Below, piece after piece: positions 32,134-41,561 of a DNA stretch of 64,000 nucleotides. The stretch covers positions 1 through 64,000 of the forward strand of contig JBHGXS010000064.1 in the NCBI GenBank assembly GCA_041920565.1, read 5' to 3'. The first letter of the stretch is position 1, and the number at the start of each line of letters is the position of its first letter. The notes beneath the pieces are model-generated. The model saw only the letters and a program-made list of their open reading frames with translations, made no database searches and had not been told where the DNA came from. The stretch comes from JAGHKQ01 sp041920565 (GTDB taxonomy: Bacteria > Bacillota > Bacilli > Bacillales > Bacillaceae_G). The position numbers were made by a program, and so were the translations under genes.

Positions 32134-32922
32134 TCACCCCCCGAATACTGTAATTTTTCGTACGGCAATTGCCCAGAGAATACGCACGAATACCGTAATA
32201 GAAACTAACCAAAGCAATTGGACTGCTATGGCTGTGTAAGCCTCGCTGCCTGCTATTGCACCTGTATAGATGGAGACCGGTACATATACCATTGCTTGAA
32301 ACGGAAGAAACATGCTGATATTTTGAAACCATTCCGGATAAAGCGAGAGAGGCACCAATGCGCCGGAGCAAAATTGAATGACAGCTTCCCGGAGGACACG
32401 CATACCCCAAATGTTAACTGTCCAAAAGGCCAGAATTCCAATAATGAAGTCGAGTTGTGTACCGATTAACACACCCAATACCATGCTCAATAGAAATAAA
32501 AACAATGACTCCGGTGATTTTGGAAATTGTATACCAATAAAGAAGATGGCAAACAGAAAAAGGGGAATAGCTGTACGAACAGATGAAGACAGCTTTTGCC
32601 CCAAGTCCATCGCTGCCAGTTTGTCTAACAAATGATAGGGCTTCATCAGTTCCAGTGCCACGTTTCCTTGTTTAATTAACTGTGCGAGTTCATTGCCTGC
32701 TCCTGACACATATTGCTCCAACAGTAAAGCAATCACCATATATGTTAACATCATTTCTAATGTTAAACTGCCTACTTCTGTCTTATTTTCGTAGACAGCA
32801 CTCCAAAAGTAATAAAGAGTGAACAGCTTAATGATAATAGCAAAGGTTCCTGCCCAGTACCAAGCTACATAGGAGGTATCGATTTTAATTTGTGATTTCA
32901 GCATTTCCCAATACTTTCTCAC
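32134..32922 (-). CDS. ABC-2 type exporter permease (first subunit)
   Basis: A 262-aa membrane protein of the same DUF990 family, with six hydrophobic segments. It carries the same amphipathic loop (ELAQLIKQGNVALELMKPYHLL) seen in its partner. GTG 32922 is preferred because GGAGGG lies 9 nt before it. This start lies 38 nt inside the ATPase gene, a common way to couple translation. A longer frame would reach 32994. Works with the other permease and the ATPase. Confidence 0.83.
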   Translation of the reverse strand: MRKYWEMLKSQIKIDTSYVAWYWAGTFAIIIKLFTLYYFWSAVYENKTEVGSLTLEMMLTYMVIALLLEQYVSGAGNELAQLIKQGNVALELMKPYHLLDKLAAMDLGQKLSSSVRTAIPLFLFAIFFIGIQFPKSPESLFLFLLSMVLGVLIGTQLDFIIGILAFWTVNIWGMRVLREAVIQFCSGALVPLSLYPEWFQNISMFLPFQAMVYVPVSIYTGAIAGSEAYTAIAVQLLWLVSITVFVRILWAIAVRKITVFGG

Positions 32923-33922
32923 TGCGTAAATCCCTCCCTGTGTATATGTGTTTAATGATAGTTTCCAATTTTGGATCAGAAATGGAAACATCAAGTATTT
33001 TATTTTCTTTTACGATTTCAGAAATAATAAAACCGGATGAAAGGGATTTGTTGTGAAAGGTGAGAGTAACAGTATTCGAAGATGTTTCTTCTGGTTCCAG
33101 CAGTTCAACATGCTCCGTAAGGGAATGCGGCAGAGCAAATGATTCCCCTTCTTCCATTTCCAATGTGAGCAAACGGTTGTACTCAAATCGTTCTTTTAGC
33201 TCTTGCAGGCTTCCATCATAAATAATGATTCCTTTATCAATAATAATGACGCGGCTGCAAATCTCTTCAATATCTTGCATATCATGGGTCGTTAGCACAA
33301 CCGTAGTGCCGAGACGCCGGTTCATTTCTTTTATGAACTCCCGTATTTTTGCTTTCACATCAATATCCAATCCGATTGTCGGCTCATCCAAAAAGACAAC
33401 AGGAGGACGATGCAAAAAGGAAGCAGCCAGCTCACAGCGCATTTTTTGACCGAGCGATAGTTGACGAACCGGAATCGGAAGAAGCGGCCCTAAATCCAAT
33501 ACTTCTTCAAACAGCTTTAACATCTCATCATATTGTGTTTGAGGTACTTCGTAAATGTGCTTTAATAAATCAAATGATTCACGAACGGGAATGTCCCAGG
33601 CAAGCTGCGTCCGTTGTCCGAAAACAGCCCCAATGTTCTTGGCATTTGCGACTCGATCTTTATATGGGATAATGCCGTTTACTTTTACGCTTCCATCATC
33701 CGGTGTTAAAATCCCGCAAAGCATTTTGATGGTTGTGGATTTTCCGGCACCGTTAAATCCGATATAAGCTACCATTTCGCCTTGGTTGATAGTAAAGGAA
33801 ACAGAATTGACGGCACGCTTCACCTGATACTTTCTTTTAAAAAGAGCTTTGATCGCTCCAATTAAACCGGGATCACGTTCGAGAATTTTATAATCCTTGG
33901 ATAAGTTTTGTACTTCAATCAT
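32885..33922 (-). CDS. ABC transporter ATPase for the ABC-2 exporter
   Basis: A 345-aa ATPase of the DUF990-associated group, with an N-terminal insertion (ERDPGLIGAIKALFKRKYQ) before the Walker A motif typical of this set. Walker A reads GFNGAGKSTT (Phe where Pro is usual). The signature LSLGQKMRCELAA replaces the usual LSGGQ. Walker B is VVFLDEPTIGLD and the H-loop TTHD. A C-terminal extension of about 90 residues follows the ATPase core. ATG 33922 has AGGTG upstream; GTG 33931 is an alternative. First gene of a three-gene operon. Confidence 0.9.
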   Translation of the reverse strand: MIEVQNLSKDYKILERDPGLIGAIKALFKRKYQVKRAVNSVSFTINQGEMVAYIGFNGAGKSTTIKMLCGILTPDDGSVKVNGIIPYKDRVANAKNIGAVFGQRTQLAWDIPVRESFDLLKHIYEVPQTQYDEMLKLFEEVLDLGPLLPIPVRQLSLGQKMRCELAASFLHRPPVVFLDEPTIGLDIDVKAKIREFIKEMNRRLGTTVVLTTHDMQDIEEICSRVIIIDKGIIIYDGSLQELKERFEYNRLLTLEMEEGESFALPHSLTEHVELLEPEETSSNTVTLTFHNKSLSSGFIISEIVKENKILDVSISDPKLETIIKHIYTGRDLRSEKVLGNAEITN

Positions 33923-33984
33923 GGATTTCACCTGCTTTTTAATTTTAATAATGAGGCAGTTTAATAGTATAGAAGAGGAAAACA

Positions 33985-34000
33985 GTGAAAACGATTTCGA
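33985..34000. promoter_or_regulatory. Weak cre-like site in a divergent intergenic region
   Basis: GTGAAAACGATTTCGA resembles the CcpA cre core (TGNAANCGNWNNC) but lacks the flanking W positions. It lies between the divergent ABC exporter and aspartase genes. The remaining intergenic DNA up to 34247 is AT-rich with no clear promoter consensus. Confidence 0.3.
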
Positions 34001-34247
34001 GGTGGTGAGAAATCATTTTACAGATAAATCCAATAATTTACAAGATGGTTTTGTGAATTATTTTTGAAAATTTCGTTATTTAACGGAATAAACAATAATG
34101 ATTGCGCTTACAAAATTTATGATATATAGTGGAAGCGAGATGAGAAACTCTCATTCTCATTGTGAAAACTTTACTATTGCAAAAATAATCATTTTAATAG
34201 AAAATAAGAATTTGACTGTCAAATACTACAGCATAGGGGATAGATCA

Positions 34248-35687
34248 ATGATTGACACAAAGGATATACGTATTGAACGCGATTTTCTTGGAGAAAAAGA
34301 AGTTCCGAAACATGCGTATTATGGTGTGCAAACATTACGAGCAGTAGAAAACTTTCCAATTACAGGCTACCGTCTTCACACCTCTTTAATTCGAGCTATG
34401 GCCATCGTAAAAAAAGCAGCAGCTCTTGCAAATATGGAAACAGGTTATTTACGGCCTGATGTGGCACGTGCGATTGTACAAGCTGCGGAAGAAATTATAG
34501 AAGGAAAGCTTCATGACCAATTTATTGTTGACCCGATTCAGGGAGGAGCAGGCACTTCTATCAATATGAATGCCAACGAAGTAATCGCCAATCGTGCTCT
34601 TGAAATACTCGGAAAAGAAAAGGGTGACTATAAAACAATCAGCCCGAACACCCATGTAAACATGGCTCAATCTACAAACGATGCGTTTCCGACAGGTATT
34701 CATATCGCAGTATTGGACATGCTTGAGCAGTTGCTTGTTACAATGGAACAGCTGCATGACGCTTTTGCTCAAAAAGCAAAAGAATTTGATCATGTAATCA
34801 AAATGGGACGCACGCATTTGCAAGACGCAGTGCCGATTCGTCTAGGACAAGAGTTTGAAGCGTACCGCCGCGTATTGTCTCGTGATATAAAACGCATCAA
34901 GCAATCCCGCCAGCATTTATATGAAGTAAATATGGGTGCAACAGCGGTAGGAACAGGTTTGAATGCTGATCCAAAGTATATTGAACGAGTAGTAAAGCAT
35001 CTTGCGGACATCAGCGGCTTTCCGCTCGTAGGCGCCGAACATCTGGTAGATGCAACGCAAAATACGGATGCTTATACAGAAGTATCTGCAGCGTTGAAGG
35101 TTTGTATGATGAATATGTCCAAGATTGCGAACGACCTGCGCTTAATGGCTTCCGGTCCTCGTGTCGGACTTGCGGAAATCCAGCTTCCGGCGCGTCAACC
35201 GGGATCCTCTATCATGCCAGGTAAGGTAAACCCTGTTATGGCAGAAGTCATTAACCAAGTAGCGTTCCAAGTTATCGGAAATGACCACACAATCTGCTTG
35301 GCTTCTGAAGCAGGACAGCTTGAATTAAACGTAATGGAACCGGTGCTTGTCTTTAATTTGCTCCAATCGATCAGTATTATGAACAATGCTTTCCGTGTAT
35401 TCCGTGAATACTGTATTGAAGGCATCACAGCAAATGAAGAATTGTTGAAGGAATATGTTGAAAAAAGCGTCGGGGTCATTACAGCAGTAAATCCTCATAT
35501 TGGCTATGAAGCGGCTTCTCGTATTGCACGCGAAGCAATCTTAACAGGAAAATCTGTGCGTGAGCTTTGCCTGCAGCATAAAGTGTTAACAGAAGAAGAG
35601 TTGGATTTAATTTTAGATCCGTATGAAATGACTCACCCTGAAATTGCAGGTGCATCCTTATTGGCAAAGAAACAAAAAACTTCGTAA
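34248..35687 (+). CDS. aspA: Aspartate ammonia-lyase (aspartase)
   Basis: Deaminates aspartate to fumarate and ammonia. The 479-aa protein of the fumarase/aspartase superfamily has TISPNTHVNMAQSTNDAFPT, MGRTHLQDAVPIRLGQEF, and the catalytic-loop signature GSSIMPGKVNPVMAE. The start RDFLGEKEVPKHAYYGVQTLRA and TSINMNANEVIANRALE point to aspartase rather than fumarase. The frame extends to 34098, but ATG 34248 with AGGGGAT upstream gives the family start. It is a single gene, with no asparaginase (ansA) partner as in B. subtilis ansAB. Confidence 0.92.
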   Translation: MIDTKDIRIERDFLGEKEVPKHAYYGVQTLRAVENFPITGYRLHTSLIRAMAIVKKAAALANMETGYLRPDVARAIVQAAEEIIEGKLHDQFIVDPIQGGAGTSINMNANEVIANRALEILGKEKGDYKTISPNTHVNMAQSTNDAFPTGIHIAVLDMLEQLLVTMEQLHDAFAQKAKEFDHVIKMGRTHLQDAVPIRLGQEFEAYRRVLSRDIKRIKQSRQHLYEVNMGATAVGTGLNADPKYIERVVKHLADISGFPLVGAEHLVDATQNTDAYTEVSAALKVCMMNMSKIANDLRLMASGPRVGLAEIQLPARQPGSSIMPGKVNPVMAEVINQVAFQVIGNDHTICLASEAGQLELNVMEPVLVFNLLQSISIMNNAFRVFREYCIEGITANEELLKEYVEKSVGVITAVNPHIGYEAASRIAREAILTGKSVRELCLQHKVLTEEELDLILDPYEMTHPEIAGASLLAKKQKTS

Positions 35688-35716
35688 AAAGACGGCGAAC
35701 AGCCGTCTTTTTTGTT
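35686..35716 (+). terminator. Terminator after aspA
   Basis: Stem AAAAAGACGGC / GCCGTCTTTTT (35686-35696 / 35702-35712) starting inside the last codons, followed by further T. Confidence 0.93.
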
Positions 35717-35801
35717 TTCCACAGGATTTTACATGGTTCATGGCAAATATTTAAAACATATAAATGTATGTGGATGCACCTAAGAAAGGGTGAAGTTCGA
35801 A

Positions 35802-36953
35802 GTGAATGATGGATTTATTAAGACAGAAAAACAAAAAGAAATACTTACAAAGCTGGAGCAGTTAATCGGCGGATTTCAAGAACGGGAGCCAAAGCTGGAT
35901 GAGTTAGGTTCCTTTCCATATGAAAACATAAAAAAACTGAAGGAATTTGGATATACATCTTTATCCATTGCAAAAGAATACGGTGGTGAAGAAATTTCCT
36001 TATATGATTTTTTACTGTTTCAAGAAAAAATTGCAGAAGGAGACGGATCTACTGCTTTATCTGTTGGATGGCATGTCGGAATCATGTTAGAGCTGACAGA
36101 AAACCCTCGATGGGAACCGGAGTTGTTTTCACAAATTTGTCTGGAAGTGAAAAAAGGCGCATTATTGAATCGTTGTGCAACCGAACGAAATACGGGCAGT
36201 CCAACACGTGGAGGAAAACCGGAAACGACAGCCCGCGCAGAAGGAGATAAGTGGATTGTAAATGGAAGAAAAACATTCACGACCATGTCTCACATGCTGG
36301 ATTACTTTCTTGTATCGGCAAGCATAGAAGAAAGTGAAGAGGTTGGGGAGTTTCTCATTCCTTGTAATACAGCGGGTGTAAAAATAGAAGAAACGTGGGA
36401 CAGCGTCGCGTTAAGAGGAACAGCAAGTCATGATCTTGCATTAGAGAACGTTGTTATTCCGAAAGAATATTTGGTGGAAACGAGAAACAGCGGTAAAAAG
36501 AGCAATCATGGCTGGCTCCTCCATATTCCTGCTTGTTATTTGGGGATTGCTCAGGCAGCAAGGAAATATGCCTTGAGCTTTGCCAAAACATACAAACCAA
36601 ATAGTGTGACTGAGCCGATTCATACGTTACCGAACGTACAAAGATTAATAGGAGAAATGGAATTAGAACTCATGCAAGCCCGCCACTTCATGTACAGTGT
36701 AGCTGAAAGGTATGATGCGTGTAATGGAACGCAACAGCTTCAAGCGGAATTATCTGCTGTGAAATATGTGGCAACTAACGCAGCTATATCAGTAGTAGAT
36801 AAAGCCATGCGCATTGTCGGGGCGAGAAGTTTGTCGGAGAAAAATCCGCTTCACCGATACTATTTAAATGTTCGGGCCGGACTTCATAATCCGCCGATGG
36901 ATGATATTACATTGAAACAGTTAGCTCACAGGGCGATAGAAGAAGCGGAATGA
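35802..36953 (+). CDS. Acyl-CoA dehydrogenase-like flavoprotein (YdbM type)
   Basis: A 383-aa protein of the acyl-CoA dehydrogenase fold: N-terminal helical domain, middle beta domain (NRCATERNTGSPTRGGKPET and WIVNGRKTFTTMS, the flavin and substrate region), and C-terminal helical domain (VVDKAMRIVGARSL). ERNTGSPTRGG differs from the classic EPxxGSD of true dehydrogenases. This fits the YdbM/DszC-like branch, which includes flavin-dependent monooxygenases. The natural substrate is unknown. GTG 35802 is served by AAAGGGTG; GTG 35790 is a possible alternative. It is a single gene with its own terminator. Confidence 0.83.
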   Translation: MNDGFIKTEKQKEILTKLEQLIGGFQEREPKLDELGSFPYENIKKLKEFGYTSLSIAKEYGGEEISLYDFLLFQEKIAEGDGSTALSVGWHVGIMLELTENPRWEPELFSQICLEVKKGALLNRCATERNTGSPTRGGKPETTARAEGDKWIVNGRKTFTTMSHMLDYFLVSASIEESEEVGEFLIPCNTAGVKIEETWDSVALRGTASHDLALENVVIPKEYLVETRNSGKKSNHGWLLHIPACYLGIAQAARKYALSFAKTYKPNSVTEPIHTLPNVQRLIGEMELELMQARHFMYSVAERYDACNGTQQLQAELSAVKYVATNAAISVVDKAMRIVGARSLSEKNPLHRYYLNVRAGLHNPPMDDITLKQLAHRAIEEAE

Positions 36954-36959
36954 ATAAAA

Positions 36960-36994
36960 TCCCGAGAAGAATATTTCTTGCTCGGGACTTTTCT
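36960..36994 (+). terminator. Terminator after the acyl-CoA dehydrogenase-like gene
   Basis: Stem TCCCGAGAAGAA / TTCTTGCTCGGGA (36960-36987) with a CTTTTCTT tail. Confidence 0.85.
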
Positions 36995-37145
36995 TATCTT
37001 ATGACTAACAACAGTGCACTCATGAGGTACTCGCTCCTTTTATGATTTTATGCACTGACAGTTGTATGCCGGCATGAAGAATAACACGGCAGGACAAAAA
37101 AGAGTAATTTCAAGCGTTGAAGCGGTCAGCAAGGAGGAAAAAGGA

Positions 37146-37916
37146 ATGAAGGAAAAGATTTTAGCCGAGTTAAAACGGATTGAACAAGAGAACGATGTGA
37201 AAGTTTTATATGCAGTCGAATCCGGAAGCAGGGCGTGGGGCTTTCCATCCAAGGACAGCGATTACGACGTTCGCTTCATTTATATTCATAAGCGGGATTG
37301 GTATTTATCTATCGAACAAAAACGAGATGTGTTAGAGTATCCGATAAATGATCTATTAGATATAAGCGGCTGGGACTTGCGAAAAGCGCTTCAGCTTTTA
37401 TTGAAATCCAATCCTGCGCTATTGGAATGGCTTCGCTCTCCGATTGTGTACTCAAAACAGTATGATACTGCCGAACAGCTCCGAAATATAAGCAATCAAT
37501 ACATATCGCAAAAAGCAAGCCTTTACCATTATCTTCATATGGCAAGCAGAAACTATCGTGACTATTTACAAGGAGAAACGGTGAAAATTAAGAAATATTT
37601 CTACGTTCTTCGTCCGATACTTGCCTGCATGTGGTTAGAGAAAATGGAAACTGTACCGCCAGTTGCTTTTGAGGAGCTGCTGGAAATGGAGGGATTATCC
37701 CAAGAGCTTTTAGATGAGATTCACAGCTTGCTTGTAAGAAAAAAAGCAGGGGAAGAGCTGGATCTAGAGCCTCGCCGTCAAGTGTTGAATGCATTTATTG
37801 AAGAGAAATTGGGATATTATCAAGAATATGTAAAAAGTCTGGGGAAGAAGAAAGAGGTAGAAGTCGAAGCATTAAATGTGTTATTTCGAAAGACTTTAGA
37901 AGAAGTATGGAAATAA
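37146..37916 (+). CDS. Predicted nucleotidyltransferase (YcgL/RlaP type)
   Basis: A 256-aa protein with a minimal nucleotidyltransferase domain at its N-terminus: YAVESGSRAWGFPSKDSDYDVRF, giving the GS...DxD pattern of the fold (residues about 22-44). The rest is helical. This matches the family to which B. subtilis YcgL belongs (often called RlaP). Its substrate is unknown; some relatives occur beside RNA ligases. The frame extends to 37062, but ATG 37146 has AAGGAGG 9 nt upstream and fits the family start MKEKILAELKRIEQEN. It is a single gene. Confidence 0.85.
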   Translation: MKEKILAELKRIEQENDVKVLYAVESGSRAWGFPSKDSDYDVRFIYIHKRDWYLSIEQKRDVLEYPINDLLDISGWDLRKALQLLLKSNPALLEWLRSPIVYSKQYDTAEQLRNISNQYISQKASLYHYLHMASRNYRDYLQGETVKIKKYFYVLRPILACMWLEKMETVPPVAFEELLEMEGLSQELLDEIHSLLVRKKAGEELDLEPRRQVLNAFIEEKLGYYQEYVKSLGKKKEVEVEALNVLFRKTLEEVWK

Positions 37917-37920
37917 GAAA

Positions 37921-37942
37921 AGGGGCTGACTTACAAGCCCCT
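37921..37942. terminator. Bidirectional terminator
   Basis: Stem AGGGGCT / AGCCCCT (37921-37927 / 37936-37942) between convergent genes. The minus-strand tail TTTTCTTATTT serves the ResA-like gene; the plus side ACATTTTC is weaker. Confidence 0.75.
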
Positions 37943-38489
37943 ACATTTTCTCCATATAATCCTTCATCGTTTCGTACGACATCGGTCCGACATGCTTAAA
38001 GTGAATCACGCCATTTTCGTCTAAAAAGTAAGTAGTCGGAACAGAAACAATTTCATAGCGAGAACCTGCTGTTCCTTTTTCATCTAGTAAAATAGGGAAT
38101 GAGAGACCTTGTTCGGCTTTAAAGGTCTTTACGTTTTCAATACTGCTTTCGCTTTCCGTTAAATTCACAGCAATAATCTCGACATCTTGATCTTTCATAT
38201 CTTTATAAAATTGCTCCATTTCCGGCATCTCGGCGCGGCATGGCGGACACCAAGTAGCCCAAAAGTTCAGCATTACTGTTTTTCCTTTAAAATCGGAAAG
38301 ATGCACTTTGGAGCCGTCAAGCTGCTGTAACGTAAAATGTGGAGCTGCATAGGAAACTTCCAATCCAATCGGGGCATCGGATTTTGATTTTGCAGGTGCT
38401 TTTGCTGATTTTTCTTTTAGCACAGTGTTATTGATAATGGCCCAGCCTGCCATTGCTAATAATAAAACGACAATACTATACTTTTTCAT
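37941..38489 (-). CDS. ResA/TlpA-like thiol-disulfide oxidoreductase
   Basis: A 182-aa membrane-anchored thioredoxin-fold protein. An N-terminal membrane helix (about residues 3-21) is followed by an extracellular domain with FWATWCPPCRAEMPEM, whose CPPC is the redox active site, then cis-Pro VSVPTTYFL. Related proteins (ResA, StoA) reduce disulfides outside the membrane for cytochrome c assembly or spore cortex formation. No cytochrome genes are nearby, so the exact target is open. ATG 38489 has GGAG 5 nt before it. It overlaps by 4 nt the frameshifted membrane gene upstream, hinting at a once functional pair. Confidence 0.88.
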   Translation of the reverse strand: MKKYSIVVLLLAMAGWAIINNTVLKEKSAKAPAKSKSDAPIGLEVSYAAPHFTLQQLDGSKVHLSDFKGKTVMLNFWATWCPPCRAEMPEMEQFYKDMKDQDVEIIAVNLTESESSIENVKTFKAEQGLSFPILLDEKGTAGSRYEIVSVPTTYFLDENGVIHFKHVGPMSYETMKDYMEKM

Positions 38490-39111
38490 CGTTTCTCCTC
38501 CGATTTTCCAGTAATATACCAATACTTTTCTGCGAGCAAAAGACTTAATACAAATACAATATAGAAGGTTTGTTCTTTAGAAAGCCCGAACAAAAAAGAT
38601 GAGGACTGAAATAAGGAAAGAAAGAACAAGAACAATAAAAAGAAAACAGAGTATGTCAAAAGCATTTGTTCTTTTGCGTAACGCAACAATACATAGGCAA
38701 ATACATAACAAGCTATCCCTTGGAATATTCCAGTGATACTAGAAAAAAGGATAGAAGCACTCAGCAATTTGTATGTACCATAAAATACTGTGATACCTGT
38801 AAAAAGAGGAAGCAAGAGATTATAAGCGGGCACATTTAATGGCTTTTGTTTTCTATATAAATACATTCCGCTTACAACAAATCCCGCCCAATATCCCCAA
38901 TACCCTCCATTGAAATAAAGAAGTGCCATTGGATTATGCCACATATTCATTGGGTGAAATACAGCATAACTCATCTTCCAAGCAATAAGTCCATATAAAA
39001 AAGCGTTTGTAATAATTTCATGTAACAAATGAGGGTATTTCTTGCACTATAACGAGTGAATATGTAAGCAAGCAGAGAACTGATAACAAAAATAATAACG
39101 CCTTTTTGCAT
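38486..39111 (-). pseudogene. Frameshifted polytopic membrane protein, Lgt-like
   Basis: Two overlapping frames make one protein. ATG 39111 (TAGGAG 9 nt before) starts MQKGVIIFVISSLLAYIFTRYSAR. Around 39045 the reading must shift to continue as KYPHLLHEIITNAFLYGLIAWK and on through six more hydrophobic segments to 38486. One missing A in an A-rich stretch explains it. The region ITNAFLYGLIAWKMSYAVFHP with GGYWGYWAGF recalls Lgt-type enzymes, but the family is not certain. It overlaps the ResA-like gene by 4 nt. It could be a real mutation or a sequencing error. Confidence 0.7.
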
Positions 39112-39340
39112 TACAATAGCTCCTAATTGTACATTTAAAATGAAAAACACCCCAATCCCATATATACTACAGCAATGGTAACAAACATATTTTTGGATTG
39201 TCAAATACCCAATAAGGTATGATATACTTTGCGTGGATAGGGAAATTTTCATTGCGGCGGAATTTTTCGTCAGCGGTTTAAAGTCGATCGTGCGAGATAT
39301 GCTTCATATGTGTCTAATATGTGAAAGATATTTTTTATGC

Positions 39341-39369
39341 TTTACAATATACCCTATAGGGTATATAAT
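39341..39369 (+). promoter_or_regulatory. Promoter with perfect CstR-type operator
   Basis: TTTACA (39341-39346) and TATAAT (39364-39369) are 17 nt apart, with the perfect 16-bp palindrome ATACCCTATAGGGTAT (39349-39364) filling the spacer. CsoR/CstR-family repressors bind such C-run/G-run palindromes. This is the main promoter of the sulfur cluster. Confidence 0.88.
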
Positions 39370-39398
39370 GAAATCGGAAACGAGCTAAGGAGGATGAC

Positions 39399-41051
39399 AT
39401 GATGAAAAAAAAGATTGTGATTGTTGGCGGAGTTGCAGGAGGCGCAACAGCTGCCGCTCGTTTGCGCAGATTAAACGAACAAGATGAGATCGTGTTGTTC
39501 GAACGTGGTGAATATATTTCTTTCGCAAACTGCGGCTTGCCGTATTACATTGGAGAAGTCATTGCAGACCGAAAAAAGCTTCTTGTCCAAACGGTAGAGG
39601 GTATGTCAAAACGATTTGGCATTGATATCCGCAATTTAAGTGAAGTAGTAAGTATTAATCGTGAACACAAAACGGTAACTGTCAAAAAGCTTCGTACAGG
39701 TGAAACATACGAAGAAGCGTATGACGTTCTTATTTTATCTCCGGGGGCAAAGCCGATCCAACCGTCTATTCCAGGTATTGAGGAAGCAAAAGCTTTATTT
39801 ACATTGCGCAATGTACCGGATACAGACAAGATCAAGGCATATGTAGATGAACAGAAGCCGAAGCGTGCTGTTGTGATTGGCGGCGGTTTTATCGGTGTCG
39901 AGATGGCTGAAAACTTGCGTGAACGCAACGTGGAAGTAACGCTTGTAGAAATGGCAAATCAAGTTATGGCACCGATTGACTATGAAATGGCAGCGATTGT
40001 TCATGCTCATATGAAAGAGCACGGAGTAAAATTGATTTTAGAAGACGGTGTACAAGCATTTGAGGAACAAGGAAGAATTGTACGTCTAAACAGCGGAAAA
40101 GAAATTCAAACGGATATGATTATTCTTGCAATCGGTGTACAGCCTGAGAGCACTCTTGCAAAAGAAGCAGGATTAGAATTGGGTGTTCGCGGTACGATTA
40201 AAGTAAATGAGAGATTGCAAACATCAGATCCATCTATCTATGCGATTGGAGATGCCATCGAAGTAAAAGATTATATCAACGGTACAGAAACGATGATTCC
40301 GTTAGCATGGCCTGCGAATCGCCAAGGCCGTCTTGTTGCCGATCATATTAATGGGCGTGACATAAAATATAAGGGAACATTGGGTACGTCTATTGCTAAA
40401 GTCTTTGATTTAACAGTGGCAGCGACAGGAAACAATGAGAAAACATTAAAACGTCTAGGTATTCCGTATGAAGTTGTTCATGTACATCCAGCCAATCATG
40501 CGACATATTATCCGGGTGCAGCACAAATTTCATTGAAGCTGATTTTTGATAAAGAAACGGGAACGATTTATGGAGCGCAGGCAGTTGGAAAGGATGGGGC
40601 AGATAAGCGCATTGATGTTCTGGCAACTGCGATAAAGGGCGGATTAAAGGTAATGGATCTTCCAGACTTAGAATTGGCATACGCACCACCGTATTCTTCT
40701 GCAAAAGATCCGGTAAACATGGCAGGGTATGTCGCTTCTAATATTATGGATGGAGATGTAGAAACGGTACAATGGCATGAGATCGATGAGCTCGTACAGA
40801 AAGGAAATATGCTCATTGATGTTCGTGATCCGGGTGAGGTAGCGAGAGGAGCAATTTCTGGCGCTGTTAACATTCCTTTGAATGAGCTTCGAGAGCATTT
40901 GGATGAACTGCCAAAAGATCAAACAATCTATGTAACATGCCAAGTAGGACTGCGGGGTTACTTGGCAAGCCGAATTTTAATGCAGCATGGATTTAAAGTG
41001 AAAAACTTAGACGGCGGCTATAAAACGTATGCAGCAGTAAAGATGCAATAG
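39399..41051 (+). CDS. cdr: CoA-disulfide reductase with C-terminal rhodanese domain
   Basis: A 550-aa fusion. The N-terminal flavoprotein disulfide reductase (about residues 1-445) has the FAD motif GGVAGGATAAARLRR, the single active Cys C45 in FANCGLPYY, and a NAD(P)H motif VVIGGGFIGVEMAENL. The C-terminal rhodanese (about 455-550) has the catalytic Cys in TCQVGLRGY. Such CoADR-RHD enzymes reduce CoA disulfide and CoA persulfide or polysulfide, giving a role in sulfane-sulfur detoxification. AAGGAGG precedes ATG. It is the first gene behind the CstR-type operator. Confidence 0.95.
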   Translation: MMKKKIVIVGGVAGGATAAARLRRLNEQDEIVLFERGEYISFANCGLPYYIGEVIADRKKLLVQTVEGMSKRFGIDIRNLSEVVSINREHKTVTVKKLRTGETYEEAYDVLILSPGAKPIQPSIPGIEEAKALFTLRNVPDTDKIKAYVDEQKPKRAVVIGGGFIGVEMAENLRERNVEVTLVEMANQVMAPIDYEMAAIVHAHMKEHGVKLILEDGVQAFEEQGRIVRLNSGKEIQTDMIILAIGVQPESTLAKEAGLELGVRGTIKVNERLQTSDPSIYAIGDAIEVKDYINGTETMIPLAWPANRQGRLVADHINGRDIKYKGTLGTSIAKVFDLTVAATGNNEKTLKRLGIPYEVVHVHPANHATYYPGAAQISLKLIFDKETGTIYGAQAVGKDGADKRIDVLATAIKGGLKVMDLPDLELAYAPPYSSAKDPVNMAGYVASNIMDGDVETVQWHEIDELVQKGNMLIDVRDPGEVARGAISGAVNIPLNELREHLDELPKDQTIYVTCQVGLRGYLASRILMQHGFKVKNLDGGYKTYAAVKMQ

Positions 41052-41108
41052 TAATATAAGGACCACAGTATGGCTAATCTGTGGTTCTTATAAAAAATTG
41101 AAGCCAAT

Positions 41109-41124
41109 ATACTTTATAGGGTAT
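41109..41124 (+). promoter_or_regulatory. Degenerate CstR-type operator before the thioredoxin gene
   Basis: ATACTTTATAGGGTAT differs from the 39349 palindrome only in the left C run (CCC to CTT). It lies about 50 nt before the thioredoxin start, with TATAGT at 41133-41138 as a possible -10. Confidence 0.55.
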
Positions 41125-41174
41125 GTAGGGGTTATAGTACGATATAAGGTATATAAAAGGAGTGAACAATACAG

Positions 41175-41489
41175 ATGGCAGTAAAAAATGTTACTGATAT
41201 GACATTTACAAGTGAAATTCAAAAAGGATTAGTATTGGTTGATTTTTGGGCGCCATGGTGCGGACCGTGCAAAATGATAGCTCCTGTACTAGAGGAATTG
41301 GATGCAGAGATGGGAGACAAAGTAAAGATTGTGAAAATGGATGTAGATGAAAATCATCAAGTTCCCGGGCAATTCGGGATTATGAGTATTCCTACCATGA
41401 TTTTATTTAAAGATGGACAGCCGCTTGGTAAAATGGTCGGATATCAACCGAAAGATGTTCTTGCTGAAGTGATAAAAGAATATATGTAA
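41175..41489 (+). CDS. Thioredoxin
   Basis: A 104-aa thioredoxin with the WCGPC active site (W28-C32), preceded by VDFWAP and followed by the cis-Pro loop MSIPTMILF. It is cytoplasmic, with no signal peptide. Its place between the CoA-disulfide reductase and CstR suggests it reduces protein or low-molecular-weight persulfides rather than being the housekeeping thioredoxin. AAAGGAGTG is upstream of ATG. A degenerate CstR-type operator lies in its leader. Confidence 0.93.
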   Translation: MAVKNVTDMTFTSEIQKGLVLVDFWAPWCGPCKMIAPVLEELDAEMGDKVKIVKMDVDENHQVPGQFGIMSIPTMILFKDGQPLGKMVGYQPKDVLAEVIKEYM

Positions 41490-41499
41490 CCTAGCCTCT

Positions 41500-41542
41500 T
41501 TGACAATCAAAACCCATTGTAATACTATACCATTACAGGTAT
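41500..41542 (+). promoter_or_regulatory. cstR promoter with autoregulatory operator
   Basis: TTGACA (41500-41505) and TACTAT (41523-41528) are 17 nt apart. ATACCATTACAGGTAT (41527-41542) overlaps the -10 and start region, 20 nt before the repressor gene. Confidence 0.7.
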
Positions 41543-41561
41543 AGAAAAGAGGAGGTATCAC

